Positions 27,509 to 38,950 are shown, counted from the first letter of the stretch. The stretch: 64,000 nucleotides of DNA from Caulobacter sp. Root343 (GCF_001425745.1 NZ_LMDF01000006.1:804253-868252), one strand, 5' to 3'. A program made the numbers and translations. The notes: generated by a model not told the origin, from the sequence alone.

Positions 27509-28309
27509 TCAGAACTCGGCGCGCGCCTTCATCAGCATCGCGCCGCCGGTCTCGGCCCAAAGCTCCGCGCCGCCATCGATCAACCGGCCTCGCGCCGTGA
27601 TCGTTTCTCGGGCGAAGGCCGGCTTCAATGCCCGGAATGCGAAGCGCGTCAGCGGCCGCGCGGGCATGGCTTCCAGCAACAGCAAAGCGATCAAGGGCCC
27701 GTGGACCACGACGCCTGGATAACCCTCAACCTCCATCGCATAGGCCTGGTCGTAGTGGATGCGATGGCTGTTGGCGGTCGCCGCCGAGAAGCCGAACAAC
27801 AGCACCGGATCGGTCACGGTCTCCCGGCTCCAGTCGGCGGGGGGCGAAGGCGCGGCGTCGGGCGTACGTGGCGCCGGCGGGGCGGCGGCGTAGACGATCG
27901 TCTGGTGCTCGCTGACACGAACCTCGCCCTGCTGACTGAACGTCCGGTCGACGGTGACGAAGGTCAGCGGCCCGCTGCCGCCGGCCTTCTCCGTGACGTC
28001 GGCGATGGTCTCGACCAGCTCGGTTTCGCGACCAGGGAGAAGGGGCCCGACGAAGCTCATCTCCGCCGCCGCGAACATCCGGCGCGGCGCCTCGATCGGC
28101 GGCAGAAAGAGGCCGCGCTTCGGATGGCCGTCCGGGCCGAGGTTCGACCGGGGAATGGACTCGGCCAGGCAGGCCCAATGCCAGGCGGGCGGGACCTCCG
28201 CCGGCGGCGCCGGGCGATCCAGCACCGCCGCCAGCCGCGCCAGGTCCGACGCTTCCAGCATCGCTGTCCGCCGCCGTTGGCGGCCGATCCAGTCGGCGAA
28301 GGCGCGCAT
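27509..28309 (-). CDS. MaoC/HTD2-like (FAS1-type) acyl-CoA hydratase
   Basis: This 266-residue double hot-dog protein has an N-terminal dehydratase-like half and a C-terminal half. The latter carries the MaoC-type active-site stretch (FSAATANSHRIHYDQAYA is split by the Asn/His pair typical of hydratase-2 enzymes). It should hydrate or dehydrate an enoyl-CoA or a methylfumaryl/mesaconyl-CoA-like thioester. Its ATG overlaps the stop of the acyl-CoA dehydrogenase gene (TGATG), so the two should act on successive steps of one acyl-CoA oxidation pathway. The exact substrate is unknown. Confidence 0.8.
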   Translation of the reverse strand: MRAFADWIGRQRRRTAMLEASDLARLAAVLDRPAPPAEVPPAWHWACLAESIPRSNLGPDGHPKRGLFLPPIEAPRRMFAAAEMSFVGPLLPGRETELVETIADVTEKAGGSGPLTFVTVDRTFSQQGEVRVSEHQTIVYAAAPPAPRTPDAAPSPPADWSRETVTDPVLLFGFSAATANSHRIHYDQAYAMEVEGYPGVVVHGPLIALLLLEAMPARPLTRFAFRALKPAFARETITARGRLIDGGAELWAETGGAMLMKARAEF

Positions 28310-29475
28310 CAGTACGAGCGCGGCAGGCCGAGCACGTGCTCGGCGACATAGGCCAGGATCAGGTTCGTCGAGATCGGCGCCACCTGGTAGAGCCGCGTCT
28401 CGCGGAACTTGCGCTCGATGTCGTACTCCTCGGCGAAGCCGAAGCCGCCATGGGTTTGCAGGCAGGTCTCGGCCGCGGCCCACGAGGCCTCCGAGGCCAG
28501 CATCTTGCCGATATTGGCCTGCTCGCCGCACGGCTGACCGGCGTCATAGCGGGCGGCGGCGTCATAGACGGTCAAGCGCGCGGCGTGGGCCTGGGCGTAG
28601 GCGCGGGCGATCGGGAACTGCACGCCCTGGTTCTGGCCGATCGGCCGGCCGAACACGACCCGGCTGTTGGCATAGTCTCTGGCCTTGCCGATCAGCCAGG
28701 CGGCGTCGCCCAGGCACTCGGCCCCGATCAGAATCCGCTCGGCGTTCATGCCGTCCAGGATGTAGCGGAAGCCCTTGCCTTCCTCGCCGATCAGGCTGCC
28801 CTCGGGAATGACCAGGTTGTCGAAGAACACCTCGGTGGTGGCGTGGTTCAGCATGGTGGCGATCGGCTTGATCGTCAGGCCGGCGCCTTTGGCCTCCCGC
28901 ATGTCGATCAGAAACACCGACAGGCCCTCGCTCTTTCGGGCGACCTGGTCCTTGGGCGTGGTGCGGGCCAGCAGGACCATCAGGTCGGAATGCTCGGCCC
29001 GGCTGGTCCAGACCTTCTGGCCGTTGACGACATAGGCGTCGCCCTCGCGGCGGGCGAAGGTCGAGATCGCGGTGGTGTCACTTCCGGCGGTCGGCTCGGT
29101 GACCCCGAAGGCTTGCAGGCGGATCGAGCCGTCGGCGATCCTCGGCAGCCAGGTCTCCTTCTGCGCCGTCGAGCCGTGCCGCAGCACCGTGCCCATGGTG
29201 TACATCTGAGCATGCAGCGCCGCGGCGTTGCCGCCGCTGGCGTGGACCTCCTCCAGGATCGCCGCCGCGGCCGTAAGCCCCAGGCCGCCGCCACCGTATT
29301 CCTCGGGGATCAGCACGCCCAAGAGCCCCGCCTTGGTCATGGCGGCGACGAAGTCGGTGGGGTAGGCCTTTTCGCGGTCCAGGGCGCGCCAATAGGCCGG
29401 CGGAAAGTCGCGGCACAGGGCCCGCACCGTCTGGCGCAGGGCTTCGATCAGTTCGGGATCGGCGGAGGCGGACAT
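28309..29475 (-). CDS. acyl-CoA dehydrogenase
   Basis: This 388-residue flavoenzyme has the three-domain fold: N-terminal helices (about 1-120), a beta-domain with the FAD/substrate signature FGVTEPTAGSDT near residue 128, and a C-terminal helical domain. In the last domain QTHGGFGFAEEYDIER precedes the end. It oxidises an acyl-CoA to the 2-enoyl-CoA and passes electrons to ETF. It is coupled by a one-base stop/start overlap to the downstream MaoC-like hydratase, which fits sequential dehydrogenation and hydration. The chain-length or branching preference cannot be read. Confidence 0.9.
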   Translation of the reverse strand: MSASADPELIEALRQTVRALCRDFPPAYWRALDREKAYPTDFVAAMTKAGLLGVLIPEEYGGGGLGLTAAAAILEEVHASGGNAAALHAQMYTMGTVLRHGSTAQKETWLPRIADGSIRLQAFGVTEPTAGSDTTAISTFARREGDAYVVNGQKVWTSRAEHSDLMVLLARTTPKDQVARKSEGLSVFLIDMREAKGAGLTIKPIATMLNHATTEVFFDNLVIPEGSLIGEEGKGFRYILDGMNAERILIGAECLGDAAWLIGKARDYANSRVVFGRPIGQNQGVQFPIARAYAQAHAARLTVYDAAARYDAGQPCGEQANIGKMLASEASWAAAETCLQTHGGFGFAEEYDIERKFRETRLYQVAPISTNLILAYVAEHVLGLPRSY

Positions 29476-29524
29476 GGCCGCCAGCTTCGGGCCTGAGGCG
29501 GGCCGCGTCCAGCCTGACCCTGGG

Positions 29525-30949
29525 TCACCGCCAACCGCCGCCCAAGGCCTGGACCAGAGCCACCGCCGTGGTCTGGCGCGACACCGCCGTGGTGACCAGG
29601 GCCCGCCGCGCCGTCAGCGCCGAGGCCTGGGCCGCGACGACGTCGGTATAGGCCACCTGGCCGGCGCGGTACTGGTTCAGCAGCATCTGCTCGGTCTGGT
29701 CCGCCGCCTGGGAGGCGGTCAGTTGCAGGGCGTACTGCCGCTCCAGGGTGCGGGCGGCGGTCAGCTGGTTCTCGACGTCCTCGAAGGCCTGGAGCGCCGT
29801 CTGGCGGTAGTCGGCGGCGGCGGCGTCATAGGCGGCGCGGCTTTGCGCCACGCGCGCCCGCCGCGCGCCGGCGTCGAACAGGGTCTGGGCGGCCGAGAGA
29901 CCCAGCGACCAGGTGTTGGCCGAGGCCGCGAACAGGTCGCCCAGCTTGCTGGCCGTCGAGCTGCCGTCGGCGCTCAGATTGAAGGTCGGGAAAAAGGCGG
30001 CGCGGGCCACGCCGATATCGGCGTTGGCGGCGGCCACGCGACGTTCGGCGGCGGCGACGTCGGGGCGGCGCTCCAGCAGGGTCGAGGGCACGCCGATCGG
30101 GATCTCGGGCACGACCGGCTTCCAGGCCGCGTCGGCCGCCAGGCGGAAGGAACTGGCCGGCTCGCCGACCAGCACGGCGATGGCGTTCTCGAAGGTGGCG
30201 CGGTCCTGGACCAAGCCTTCCAGGGTCGATTGAGCGTTGGCCAGCTGGGCCTGGGCCTGCAGCACGTCGGACTTGGGCGCGATGGCGGCGTTGTAGCGGT
30301 TGGTCGTGATCTGGAGGCTGCGCTGATAGCCCTCCACCGTCGTTTGGACCATGGCGATCTCGGCGTCGGCGCGGCGCAGGCCCAGATAGCTTGTCGCCAG
30401 TTCGCCCTGAGCCGACAGCCGGGCGGCGGCGAGGTCGGCCTCGCTGGCTTCCGCGCTGGCCTCGGCGCCGCTGATCCCGGCGCGGATGCGACCCCAGACG
30501 TCCGGCTCCCAACTGGCCCCGATGCCGACCTGGTAGCGCTGGGTGTCGCCGGCGTTCGTGCTGCCGCCGCCCGACGGGGTGCTGCGCGTGCCGCCGCCGC
30601 CGGACTTGGTGGCCGAGGCCGACAGGTCGACGGTCGGGAACAGGCTGGCGCGCTGCTCGCGGACGATGGCGCGGGCTTGGCGATAGGCGGCCTCGGCGGC
30701 GGCGATGGTCTGGTTGTCGACCTTCACGCGCTCGGCCAGGGTGTTCAGCTGGGGATCGCCCAGCAGGGTCCACCAGTCGCCCCGGTCGAGGTGGTCGGTC
30801 GGCGTCGCGGTCTTCCAGCCCTCCAGCGCCTTGTAGGCGGCCGGAGCGGGGGTCTTCAGGACCGGCGTCTCGTAGGCGGGCGTCATCGAGCAGGCGGCCA
30901 GCAGGACGAGCAGGCAGGCGGATCCGGCGATGCGGAAAAGGTGGGTCAT
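29525..30949 (-). CDS. NodT-family RND outer-membrane lipoprotein
   Basis: This 474-residue TolC-like outer-membrane factor has a lipoprotein signal peptide (lipobox LLAAC, lipidated Cys20). Two internally repeated halves, each with an Ala-rich alpha-helical barrel region and a beta-strand segment, follow. It forms the trimeric exit duct for the RND pump encoded just upstream. Its ATG overlaps the permease stop (ATGA), making it the last gene of a four-gene operon. The NodT subfamily is common in alphaproteobacterial multidrug systems. Confidence 0.92.
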   Translation of the reverse strand: MTHLFRIAGSACLLVLLAACSMTPAYETPVLKTPAPAAYKALEGWKTATPTDHLDRGDWWTLLGDPQLNTLAERVKVDNQTIAAAEAAYRQARAIVREQRASLFPTVDLSASATKSGGGGTRSTPSGGGSTNAGDTQRYQVGIGASWEPDVWGRIRAGISGAEASAEASEADLAAARLSAQGELATSYLGLRRADAEIAMVQTTVEGYQRSLQITTNRYNAAIAPKSDVLQAQAQLANAQSTLEGLVQDRATFENAIAVLVGEPASSFRLAADAAWKPVVPEIPIGVPSTLLERRPDVAAAERRVAAANADIGVARAAFFPTFNLSADGSSTASKLGDLFAASANTWSLGLSAAQTLFDAGARRARVAQSRAAYDAAAADYRQTALQAFEDVENQLTAARTLERQYALQLTASQAADQTEQMLLNQYRAGQVAYTDVVAAQASALTARRALVTTAVSRQTTAVALVQALGGGWR

Positions 30950-33900
30950 CGTGCGGGCTCCGGCGCGTGCGGGTGGTGGGCCAGATGCCGCTCGTCCTTG
31001 TCGCGCGCCTTGCCGCGCAGGCGATCGAGATAGACATAGACCACGGGGGTGGTGATCAGGGTCAGCAGCTGGCTGGCGATCAGGCCGCCGATGATGGCCA
31101 CGCCCAGCGGCCGGCGCAGTTCGGCGCCTTCGCCGAAGCCGATGGCCAGGGGCAGGGCGCCCAAGGCGGCGGCCAAGGTGGTCATCAGGATCGGACGGAA
31201 GCGCAGCAGGCTGGCCTCGCGCGCGGCCTCCTGTGCCGTCAGCCCTCGGCTGCGCTGAGCGTCCAGGGCGAAGTCGATGATCAGGATGGCGTTCTTCTTG
31301 ACGATCCCCAGCAGCAGGAAGACCCCGATCAGGGCGATGATCGAGAACTCCATCTTGAAGATCAGCAGGGCCAACACCGCCCCGACGCCGGCGGCGGGCA
31401 GGGTGGACAGCACCGTGACCGGGTGGACGTAGCTCTCGTAGAGGATGCCCAGCACGATGTAGATCGCCACGATGGCGGCCAGGATCAGCAGGGGTTGCTG
31501 TTTCATCTGGTCGTTGGCCTGACGGGCCTGGCCCTGGAAGCTGCCGCGCACGGTGGTGGGCATGCCGATCTCGGCCTCGGCCTGGGCCACGGCCGTCTGG
31601 GCGTCGGCCAGCGCCTTTCCGTCGGCCAGGTTGAACGAGATCGTCGTGGCCAGCTCGCCGTTCTGGTGGTTGACCGAGGTCGGGGTGGCGTTCTGGACGA
31701 CCGTGGCGATGGCCGGCAACGGGGTCATGGCCGTGGCGGCGGTGTTCAGGGCCGAACCGGTCGAGGGATCGCGCAGCGCTGGATTGACGCTGGGCTCGGC
31801 CGAGGTGGTGGTCGCCGTCGTGCTAGCCGGCCGGGTCGGGACATAGACGTCGTTCAGCGCCTCGGGGCCTTGGGCGAACGGCTTCTGCCACTCCAGGATC
31901 ACCGCGTACTGGTTGACGTCCTCGTAGATCGTCGCGACCTGGCGCTGGCCGAAGGCGTTGTAGAGCGCGTTGTCGACCGCGCGCGGCGTGACGCCCAAGC
32001 GCGCGGCGCTGTCGCGGTCGATGTTGACCAGGGTCTCGACGCCGTTCTCCTGCTGGTCGGAATCGACGTCGGTCAGCACGTCGTCGTGAGCCTTCATCGC
32101 TTCGGCCAGCTTGGCGGACCATTCCTTGAGGTCGGCGCTGTTGTCGCTGGTCAGGGTGTACTGGTAGGTCGAGTTGCTCTGTCGCCCGCCCATGCGCAGG
32201 TCCTGGACGGGGTTCAGGAACACGTTGAGGCCGGTGACGCGCTGCAGCTGGGGCCGCAGGCGGGCGATGACCACCGAGCCCTTCTCCTTGCGCTCGCCGA
32301 TCGGCTTCAGGTTCACGAACAGGAACCCGCCGCCGGCCCGGTTGCCGCCGGTGAAGCCGACGACCGTGTCGACCGCCTTGTCCTTGCGGATGATATTGAC
32401 CACCTGCCGCAGCTTCTTCTGCATGGCCTGGGACGAGACCGATTGGTCGGCGCGGATGCCGGCGTTCAATTGGCCGCTGTCCTGCTGCGGGAAGAAGCCC
32501 TTGGGCACGGCGATGTAGAGCCAGGCGGTCATGGCGATCACCGCGACCAGGATCAGGATCACCAGCGGCTTGGCCGCCAGGGCCCAGTCCAGGCTGTGCT
32601 CGTAGGCGCGATGAACGACGGCGAAGGCGCGCTCGAAGAAGCGGGCGATCGGGCCTTCCTTGTCCTTGCGCTCGGGCCGCAGCAGGTAGGCGCACATCAT
32701 CGGCGTGGTGGTCAGCGAGATGACCAGCGAGATCAGCACCGCCGCCGACAGGGTGACGGCGAACTCGCGGAACAGCCGCCCGACCTGGCCGCCCATGAAC
32801 AGCAAGGGGATGAAGACCGCGACCAGCGAGATGCTGATCGACAGCACGGTGAACCCGACCTCGCGCGCGCCCAGCAGGGCGGCCTGGAAGCGGTCCATGC
32901 CCTTCTCGATGTGGCGGGCGGTGTTCTCCAGCACCACGATGGCGTCATCGACCACGAAGCCGGTCGCGACCGTGATGGCCATCAGGCTGAGATTGTTCAG
33001 GCTGAAGCCCAGCAGGTACATCACGCCGAATGTGCCCAGCAGCGAGACGATGGTCGCCGCCGCCGGGATGAAGGTGGCGCGGGCGCTGCGCAGGAAGACG
33101 CTGACCACCACGATCACCAGGATGATCGAGATCAGCAGGGTGACCTCGATCTCGTGCAGCGAGGCGCGGATCGAGTTGGTGCGGTCGCTGGCCACCGCCA
33201 CGCTGATGTCGCCCGGCAGCTGGGCGCGCAGCTCGGGCAGGGTGGCGCGGACGCTGTCGACCGTCTGGATGATGTTGGCGCCGGGCTGGGCGGTGATCAG
33301 CACGATGATGGCCGGCTTGCCGTTGAACAGGCCCAGGGTGCGGGTGTCGGCGACGCTGTCGGTGACATCCGCGACATCGGACAGCCGGATCGGGGCGTCG
33401 CCGCGCCAGGCCACCACCAGGCCGGCATAGTCGGCGGCCTTGCGGCCCGCGCCTGTCGTATAGACCTGGTAGCGCTGGCCATTGCCCTCCAGCGCGCCCT
33501 TGGGACGGTTGGCGTTGGCCGACTGGATGGCCGCCCGGATGTCCTCCATGGCCACGCCGTACTTGTTGAGCAGGAACGGGTTGGTCGAGATCCGCACCGC
33601 CGGCAGCGAGCCGCCGCCGATCTCGACGTCGCCGACGCCGCTTACCTGGGCCAGGCGCTGGGCCACCACGTTGGAGACCGCGTCGTAGATCTGGCCCGGT
33701 GTCTTGGTGTCAGAGGTCAGGGCCAGGATGATCACTGGCGCGTCCGACGGGTTCATCTTGCGGTAGGTCGGGTTGCTGCGCAGTGTCGCCGGCAGGTCGG
33801 CGCGGGCGGCGTTGATCGCGGCCTGCACCTCACGCGCGGCGCCGTCGATCTTGCGGTTCAGGTCGAACTGCAGGGTGACCCGCGCCGAGCCGTTGGAGCT

Positions 33901-34149
33901 CTGCGAGGTCATCTCGTTGACGCCGGAGATCACGCCCAGCCTTCGCTCCAGTGGCGTGGCGACGCTGGAGGCCATGGTCTCGGGGCTGGCGCCCGACAGG
34001 TTGGCCGACACCGAGATGGTCGGGAAGTCCACCTGCGGCAGGGGCGAGACCGGCAGCACGAAAAAGGCCGCGATACCGGCCATGGCGACGCCGAGGGTCA
34101 GCAGGATGGTGGCGACCGGCCGCCGGATGAAGGGCGCGGACAGGTTCAC
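30946..34149 (-). CDS. RND efflux permease (MdtC-like)
   Basis: This 1,067-residue inner-membrane pump has 12 transmembrane helices and two large periplasmic loops. The TM4 proton-relay motif is present ([13 protein letters not shown]), as is an RND-typical C-terminal half ([15 protein letters not shown]). It is the second of two different permeases in the operon, which suggests a heteromeric MdtBC-type pump. In such pumps one subunit transports protons and the other handles substrate. The periplasmic region contains a Ser/Thr/Ala-rich insertion near residues 780-815. It overlaps both neighbours by ATGA. Confidence 0.92.
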   Translation of the reverse strand: MNLSAPFIRRPVATILLTLGVAMAGIAAFFVLPVSPLPQVDFPTISVSANLSGASPETMASSVATPLERRLGVISGVNEMTSQSSNGSARVTLQFDLNRKIDGAAREVQAAINAARADLPATLRSNPTYRKMNPSDAPVIILALTSDTKTPGQIYDAVSNVVAQRLAQVSGVGDVEIGGGSLPAVRISTNPFLLNKYGVAMEDIRAAIQSANANRPKGALEGNGQRYQVYTTGAGRKAADYAGLVVAWRGDAPIRLSDVADVTDSVADTRTLGLFNGKPAIIVLITAQPGANIIQTVDSVRATLPELRAQLPGDISVAVASDRTNSIRASLHEIEVTLLISIILVIVVVSVFLRSARATFIPAAATIVSLLGTFGVMYLLGFSLNNLSLMAITVATGFVVDDAIVVLENTARHIEKGMDRFQAALLGAREVGFTVLSISISLVAVFIPLLFMGGQVGRLFREFAVTLSAAVLISLVISLTTTPMMCAYLLRPERKDKEGPIARFFERAFAVVHRAYEHSLDWALAAKPLVILILVAVIAMTAWLYIAVPKGFFPQQDSGQLNAGIRADQSVSSQAMQKKLRQVVNIIRKDKAVDTVVGFTGGNRAGGGFLFVNLKPIGERKEKGSVVIARLRPQLQRVTGLNVFLNPVQDLRMGGRQSNSTYQYTLTSDNSADLKEWSAKLAEAMKAHDDVLTDVDSDQQENGVETLVNIDRDSAARLGVTPRAVDNALYNAFGQRQVATIYEDVNQYAVILEWQKPFAQGPEALNDVYVPTRPASTTATTTSAEPSVNPALRDPSTGSALNTAATAMTPLPAIATVVQNATPTSVNHQNGELATTISFNLADGKALADAQTAVAQAEAEIGMPTTVRGSFQGQARQANDQMKQQPLLILAAIVAIYIVLGILYESYVHPVTVLSTLPAAGVGAVLALLIFKMEFSIIALIGVFLLLGIVKKNAILIIDFALDAQRSRGLTAQEAAREASLLRFRPILMTTLAAALGALPLAIGFGEGAELRRPLGVAIIGGLIASQLLTLITTPVVYVYLDRLRGKARDKDERHLAHHPHAPEPAR

Positions 34150-37100
34150 GACGGCGCCCCCGGGATCGGCTCGGGATCGATCCGGTCGCCGTGCGGGCCT
34201 TCATCGGTGGTCCGATGTTTGCCGGCGGGCGCCAAACGGTCAAAGGCCAGGTAGACGACCGGTGTCGTGAACATGGTCAGCAGCTGGGACAGCAGCAGGC
34301 CGCCGAAGATGGCGATGCCCAGCGGCCGCCGCAGCTCCGCGCCCTCGCCGAAGCCCAGCATCAGCGGGATGGCCGCGAACAAGGCCGCCAGGGTGGTCAT
34401 CAGGATCGGCCGGAAGCGCAGCACGGCGGCCTGGAAGATGGCCTCGTGCGGCGACTTGCCTTGCTCGCGCTCGGCGTCGATCGCGAAGTCGATCATCATG
34501 ATCGCGTTCTTCTTGACGATACCGATCAGCAGGATGATGCCGATGATCCCGATGACGCCAAGGTCGTTGCCGGTGATCCACAGGGCCAGCAACGCCCCGA
34601 CCCCGGCCGAGGGCAGGGTCGACAGGATGGTCAGCGGGTGGATGTAGCTCTCGTAGAGTACGCCCAGTACGATGTAGACGCAGACCACGGCCGCCAGGAT
34701 CAGCCACAGCTGGTTCGACAGCGAGTTCTGATAGGCCCCCGCCGCGCCCAGGAAGGTGTGGGTGACCGATACGGGCATGTCGATCGCCTTCATCGCCTGG
34801 CGGATCTCGTCGACCGCGTGGCCCAGCGAGACGCCGGGCGCGGTGTCGAAGCCGATCGTCGTGGCCGGGAACTGGGCGACATGGGTGACCTGCAGCGGCG
34901 ACTGCTGGGTCTTGATGGTCGAGAAGGCGGCGAGCGGCGCGGGCAGGCCGCCGCCGGTCTTCAGGTTCAGATTGCCCAGGGTGGTGGGGTCGGTCAGGAC
35001 GCCGGGCTTGGCCTCCAGGATCACCCGGTATTGGTTGGTTTCGGTGAAGATGGTCGAGACGATCCGCTGGCCGAAGGCGCTGTACAACGCGTCGTCGACA
35101 TCGGACGCCGTAATGGAAAGACGAGCGGCAGTGTCGCGGTCGATGTCGACGAAGGCGGCCTGACCGGTCGCCGAGGCGTCGGAATAGACGTTGCGGACAG
35201 CCTTCACCTTGGCCAGCTGGGCGGTCAGCTTCCCGGCCCATTCCTTGATCGTGGCGGTGTCGGCGCCTTCCAGCGACAGGCGGTACTGGGTGGGCCCGGT
35301 CTCGGCGTCGATGGTCAGGTCCTGGGTGGGCTGCAGGTAGAGGGTGACGCCGGCGACATTGGCCACGCGGTCGCGCAGCCGTTGCATGATCCGTTCCTGC
35401 GAGCCCGAGCGGTCGGGCTTCAGGTTGATCTGCAATTGGCCGGTGTGAAGCATGGCGTTGTTGGCGCCGTCGACGCCGATGAACGAGGCGACGTTCTCGA
35501 TGGCCGGGTCGCCCAGGATCGCCTCGGCCGCTTGCTGCTGCAGGGCCGACATGCGATCGTACGACACCGACTGGGCCATCTCGGTGCGGCCTTGGAGCTG
35601 GCCGGTGTCCTGGGTCGGGAACAGGCCTTTGGGGATGACCAGGTAGAGCACGGCGGTCAGGACGAGCGTGGCGACGGCGACGACCAGGGTCGCGGCCTGG
35701 CGCTCCAGCACCCAGGCCAGGGCCGTCTCGTAACGGGCCTCGACACGCTCGAACAGGTCCTGGGCCTTGCGGCTGATCCCCTTGGACTCCTGCTCTGGAT
35801 GCGAGGCCAGCCAGCGGGCCGACAGCATCGGCGTCAGGGTCAGGGAGACGACGGCCGAGATCAGGATGGTGATGGCCAGGCTGATGGCGAACTCGCGGAA
35901 CAGCCGCCCGACCACGTCGCCCATGAACAGCAGCGGGATCAGCACCGCGATCAGCGAGATGGTCAGCGAGATGATCGTGAAGCCGATCTCGCGCGCGCCC
36001 TTCAGGGCCGCCTCCATGGGCTTCTCGCCCTTCTCCAGGTGGCGCGTGATGTTCTCGATCATCACGATGGCGTCGTCGACGACGAAGCCGGTGGCGATGG
36101 TCAGGGCCATCAGGCTGAGATTGTTGAGGCTGAAGCCCAGCAGATACATCACCCCGCACGAGCCGATCAGCGAGATCGGCACGGCCAGGCTGGCGATCAC
36201 CGTGGCGCGCAGGCTGTGCAGGAAGAAGAAGATCACCAGCACCACCAGCACCACGGCCAGCAGCAGCTCGATCTCGACATGGTGCACCGAGGCGCGGATG
36301 CCGGTGGTGCGGTCGGCCAGGACCTTGACGTCCAGGGTGGCGGGCAGGCCCGCTTGCAGCTCCGGCAGCTTGGCCTTGATCGCGTCGACGGTCTTGATGA
36401 CATTGGCGCCGGGCTGGCGCTGGACGTTGACGATGATGGCCGGGGTCTTGTCGGCCCAGGCGCCCAGGCGGGTGTTCTCGGCGCTCTCGACGACCTGGGC
36501 GATGTCGGACAGGCGGATCGGGGCGCCGTCCTTGTAGCTGACGATCAGCGAGCGATAGTCGTCGACGCTGAGCAGCTGGTCGTTGGCGTTGATCGTGTAG
36601 CTGCGGGTGGGGCCGTCGAAGCTGCCCTTGGCGCTGTTGGCGTTGCTGTTGCTGATCGCGGTCTGCACGTCCGACAGGGTCAGGCCGTAGCTGGCCATGG
36701 CCTGGGTGTCGGCCTGAATGCGCATGGCCGGCCGCTGGCCACCCGAGAGGCTGACGAGACCCACGCCGGAAACCTGGCTGATCTTCTGAGCCAGGCGGGT
36801 GTTGACCAGGTTCTGCACCTCGGTCAGCGGCAGGGTGTCGGAGGTGATCGCCAGAGTCAGGACCGGTGCGTCGGCCGGATTGACCTTGGCGTAGACCGGC
36901 GGGGCGGGCAGGTCGGCCGGCAGCAGCGAGCCGCTGGCGTTGATGGCCGCCTGCACCTCCTGCTCGGCGACGTCCAGCGTCTCGCCCAGATTGAATTGCA
37001 GGGTGATCACCGAAGCCCCGGCGGTGCTCACCGAGCTCATCCGGGCCAGGCCCGACATCTCGCCCAGCTGGCGTTCCAGCGGCGCGGTGACCGTCTGGCT

Positions 37101-37277
37101 CATCACCTCGGGGCTGGCGCCCGGATACAGGGTCTGGACCTGGATGGTCGGATAATCGACCTGCGGCAAAGCCGACAGCGGCAGCAGCCGGAAGCCGACC
37201 AGGCCCGCCAGGACGATGGCGGCCATGAACAGGGCCGTGGCGACCGGCCTCTGGATGAAGGGACGCGAGGGGTTCAT
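34146..37277 (-). CDS. RND efflux permease (MdtB-like)
   Basis: This 1,043-residue RND transporter has the same layout as its neighbour: an N-terminal helix starting [17 protein letters not shown], periplasmic porter loops and [13 protein letters not shown] in TM4. The second half contains [15 protein letters not shown]. Sequence differences through the porter domains show that it is a paralogue and not a recent duplicate. With the downstream permease it should form an MdtABC-like tripartite pump for drugs, bile-salt-like compounds or other amphiphiles. It starts 15 bases after the fusion-protein gene. Confidence 0.92.
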   Translation of the reverse strand: MNPSRPFIQRPVATALFMAAIVLAGLVGFRLLPLSALPQVDYPTIQVQTLYPGASPEVMSQTVTAPLERQLGEMSGLARMSSVSTAGASVITLQFNLGETLDVAEQEVQAAINASGSLLPADLPAPPVYAKVNPADAPVLTLAITSDTLPLTEVQNLVNTRLAQKISQVSGVGLVSLSGGQRPAMRIQADTQAMASYGLTLSDVQTAISNSNANSAKGSFDGPTRSYTINANDQLLSVDDYRSLIVSYKDGAPIRLSDIAQVVESAENTRLGAWADKTPAIIVNVQRQPGANVIKTVDAIKAKLPELQAGLPATLDVKVLADRTTGIRASVHHVEIELLLAVVLVVLVIFFFLHSLRATVIASLAVPISLIGSCGVMYLLGFSLNNLSLMALTIATGFVVDDAIVMIENITRHLEKGEKPMEAALKGAREIGFTIISLTISLIAVLIPLLFMGDVVGRLFREFAISLAITILISAVVSLTLTPMLSARWLASHPEQESKGISRKAQDLFERVEARYETALAWVLERQAATLVVAVATLVLTAVLYLVIPKGLFPTQDTGQLQGRTEMAQSVSYDRMSALQQQAAEAILGDPAIENVASFIGVDGANNAMLHTGQLQINLKPDRSGSQERIMQRLRDRVANVAGVTLYLQPTQDLTIDAETGPTQYRLSLEGADTATIKEWAGKLTAQLAKVKAVRNVYSDASATGQAAFVDIDRDTAARLSITASDVDDALYSAFGQRIVSTIFTETNQYRVILEAKPGVLTDPTTLGNLNLKTGGGLPAPLAAFSTIKTQQSPLQVTHVAQFPATTIGFDTAPGVSLGHAVDEIRQAMKAIDMPVSVTHTFLGAAGAYQNSLSNQLWLILAAVVCVYIVLGVLYESYIHPLTILSTLPSAGVGALLALWITGNDLGVIGIIGIILLIGIVKKNAIMMIDFAIDAEREQGKSPHEAIFQAAVLRFRPILMTTLAALFAAIPLMLGFGEGAELRRPLGIAIFGGLLLSQLLTMFTTPVVYLAFDRLAPAGKHRTTDEGPHGDRIDPEPIPGAPS

Positions 37278-37292
37278 CGGGGCGGCGTCCGG

Positions 37293-38612
37293 CTATTCCG
37301 AACGCGGCTGGCGCTGGCGGCCTTCGCCGCCACCCTGGCCCTGGCCAGCCCCTTGGGCCCCGTCGCGATGGCGGCGCTGCCCCTTGCCCTGGCCTTGACC
37401 CTTGCCCTGGCCTTGCGGACGCGCGCCCGGCAGCTGGACCTTGCCGCCGTCGCGCAGGCGATCGCCGCCCTCGGTGATGACCTTGTCGCCGGCCTTGAGG
37501 CCTTCGGTGATCTGCACCTGGACGCCGGTGGCTTGGCCGGTCTTCACCGGCGTCTTGGAGACGGTCTTGTCGGCGTTCAGCAGCCAGACGAACGAGCCGT
37601 CGCTGCTCTGGCGCACGGCGGTGGCGGGGACGACGACCGCGCCCTTGATGGTGTCCAGCTCCATGCGGACGTTGACGAACTGGCTGGGGAACAGGGCGTT
37701 GCCGGTGTTCGGGAAGCGGGCCTTGGCTTTCACCGTGCCCGTGCCGGTGTCGACCAGGTTGTCGAGGGTCGAGAAGGTTCCGCGGTCCAGGGTCTGGGTT
37801 CGGGTGCGGTCCAACGCCGTGACCGGCACGTTGGCGCGGCCCTGGCGGGCGGCGATGCGCGGCACGTCGTCCTGCGGGACGGTGAACTCGACGTCGATCG
37901 GCGAGACCGTGGTGATCACCGCCACGCCATTCGCGTCGCCCGCGCCGATATAGTTGCCGACGTCCGTCACGCGCAGGCCGACGCGACCCGAGACCGGGGC
38001 GACGATGCGGGCGAAGCCGAGATTGAGCCGCGCCGTACCGACGGCGGCGCGATCCGACATCACCGTGCCTTCCAGCTGCTTGACCGTCGCGGCCTGGGTG
38101 TCGACCTCCTGGCGGGCGATCGAGTCCTGGGCCAGCAGGGTCTGGTAGCGCGACAGGGTCAGGCGAGCGGCCGCCAGCTGGGCCTCGTCGCGGGTCTGGT
38201 TTCCCTGCGCCTGCAACAGGGCCATCTGGTAGGGGCGGGGATCGATCTGGACCAAGGTCTGGCCGCGCTGGACCACCTGGCCCTCGCGGAACAGCACCTG
38301 GGTGATCACGCCCGAGACCTGCGGTCGCACGGTGACCGTCGCGGCGGGTTTCACCGTGCCCAGGGCGTCGATGATGATCGGAAGATCGGTGGTCGCCGCC
38401 GCGGCGACCGCCACGGTGCTGGCCGGCCCGCGCCGGCCGCCGCCGCTGCCAAATCCGCCGCCGGGGCCTCCCGGACCGCCGCCGCCTTCGCCCTTGTCGC
38501 CGTGCAGCAGCGTCCAGGCCAGCCAGATGACGCCGATCAGGGCGAGGATGGCGATCAGCCCGCCAAGGATCAGCGTCCGGCGGCGCGGGGGCGTGCGCGG
38601 GGTGTCAGTCAT
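37293..38612 (-). CDS. RND membrane fusion protein (MdtA-like)
   Basis: This 439-residue adaptor has one N-terminal membrane segment (about residues 14-33), then a Gly-rich linker (about 40-60). The lipoyl domain follows (VTVRPQVSGVITQVLFREGQ), then the coiled-coil hairpin and beta-barrel/membrane-proximal domains. The last ~40 residues are an unusual Gly/Gln/Lys/Arg-rich tail (about 400-439) that looks disordered and is not part of the standard fold. It is the first gene of the RND operon. Upstream palindromes at 38676-38704 and 38735-38748 are candidate repressor sites, but no regulator gene is adjacent. Confidence 0.92.
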   Translation of the reverse strand: MTDTPRTPPRRRTLILGGLIAILALIGVIWLAWTLLHGDKGEGGGGPGGPGGGFGSGGGRRGPASTVAVAAAATTDLPIIIDALGTVKPAATVTVRPQVSGVITQVLFREGQVVQRGQTLVQIDPRPYQMALLQAQGNQTRDEAQLAAARLTLSRYQTLLAQDSIARQEVDTQAATVKQLEGTVMSDRAAVGTARLNLGFARIVAPVSGRVGLRVTDVGNYIGAGDANGVAVITTVSPIDVEFTVPQDDVPRIAARQGRANVPVTALDRTRTQTLDRGTFSTLDNLVDTGTGTVKAKARFPNTGNALFPSQFVNVRMELDTIKGAVVVPATAVRQSSDGSFVWLLNADKTVSKTPVKTGQATGVQVQITEGLKAGDKVITEGGDRLRDGGKVQLPGARPQGQGKGQGQGKGQRRHRDGAQGAGQGQGGGEGRQRQPRSE

Positions 38613-38675
38613 CGTCAGCCTTCGAGTCAGCCGCGAACGGGCGCGGCGTGAACGGGCGGCGACAGGCCGCCCCTA

Positions 38676-38748
38676 GGGAGCCGTCGATAAGCAGACGGTC
38701 TCCCGACCCGTAGAGGCCTAACGTGTGCGCCGGTTTTCAGGTCTGAAA
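38676..38748. promoter_or_regulatory. candidate operators upstream of RND operon
   Basis: TTTCAG-GT-CTGAAA (38735-38748) is a 14-base palindrome with perfect arms. Nearer the gene, GGGAGCCGTC (38676-38685) pairs with GACGG-T-CTCCC (38694-38704), with one bulged base. These are the only ordered features seen in the 262-bp gap before the operon. No convincing -35/-10 pair was found. Confidence 0.45.
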
Positions 38749-38874
38749 TGATCTCGCCGCGATAGGGCTCCGCTTGGCTGTCGGAAAGTCGCCATATCGT
38801 GTAGAATGCGCATGACGCACAGGGGCGCTCGGCCGCTTGCGCGGCCTCGTCAACCTACTGGTTTTCAGAGAGAA

Positions 38875-38950
<76 letters not shown>

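Noticed and set aside
30967..34254. 1,095-codon plus-strand frame antisense to the MdtC-like permease
   Set aside because: Shadow frame with the same low-information composition.
34191..38651. 1,486-codon plus-strand frame antisense to mdtB/mdtA
   Set aside because: High-GC shadow of the RND genes, rich in Gln/His/Arg/Gly with no folded-protein pattern; the minus-strand frames encode clear RND proteins.
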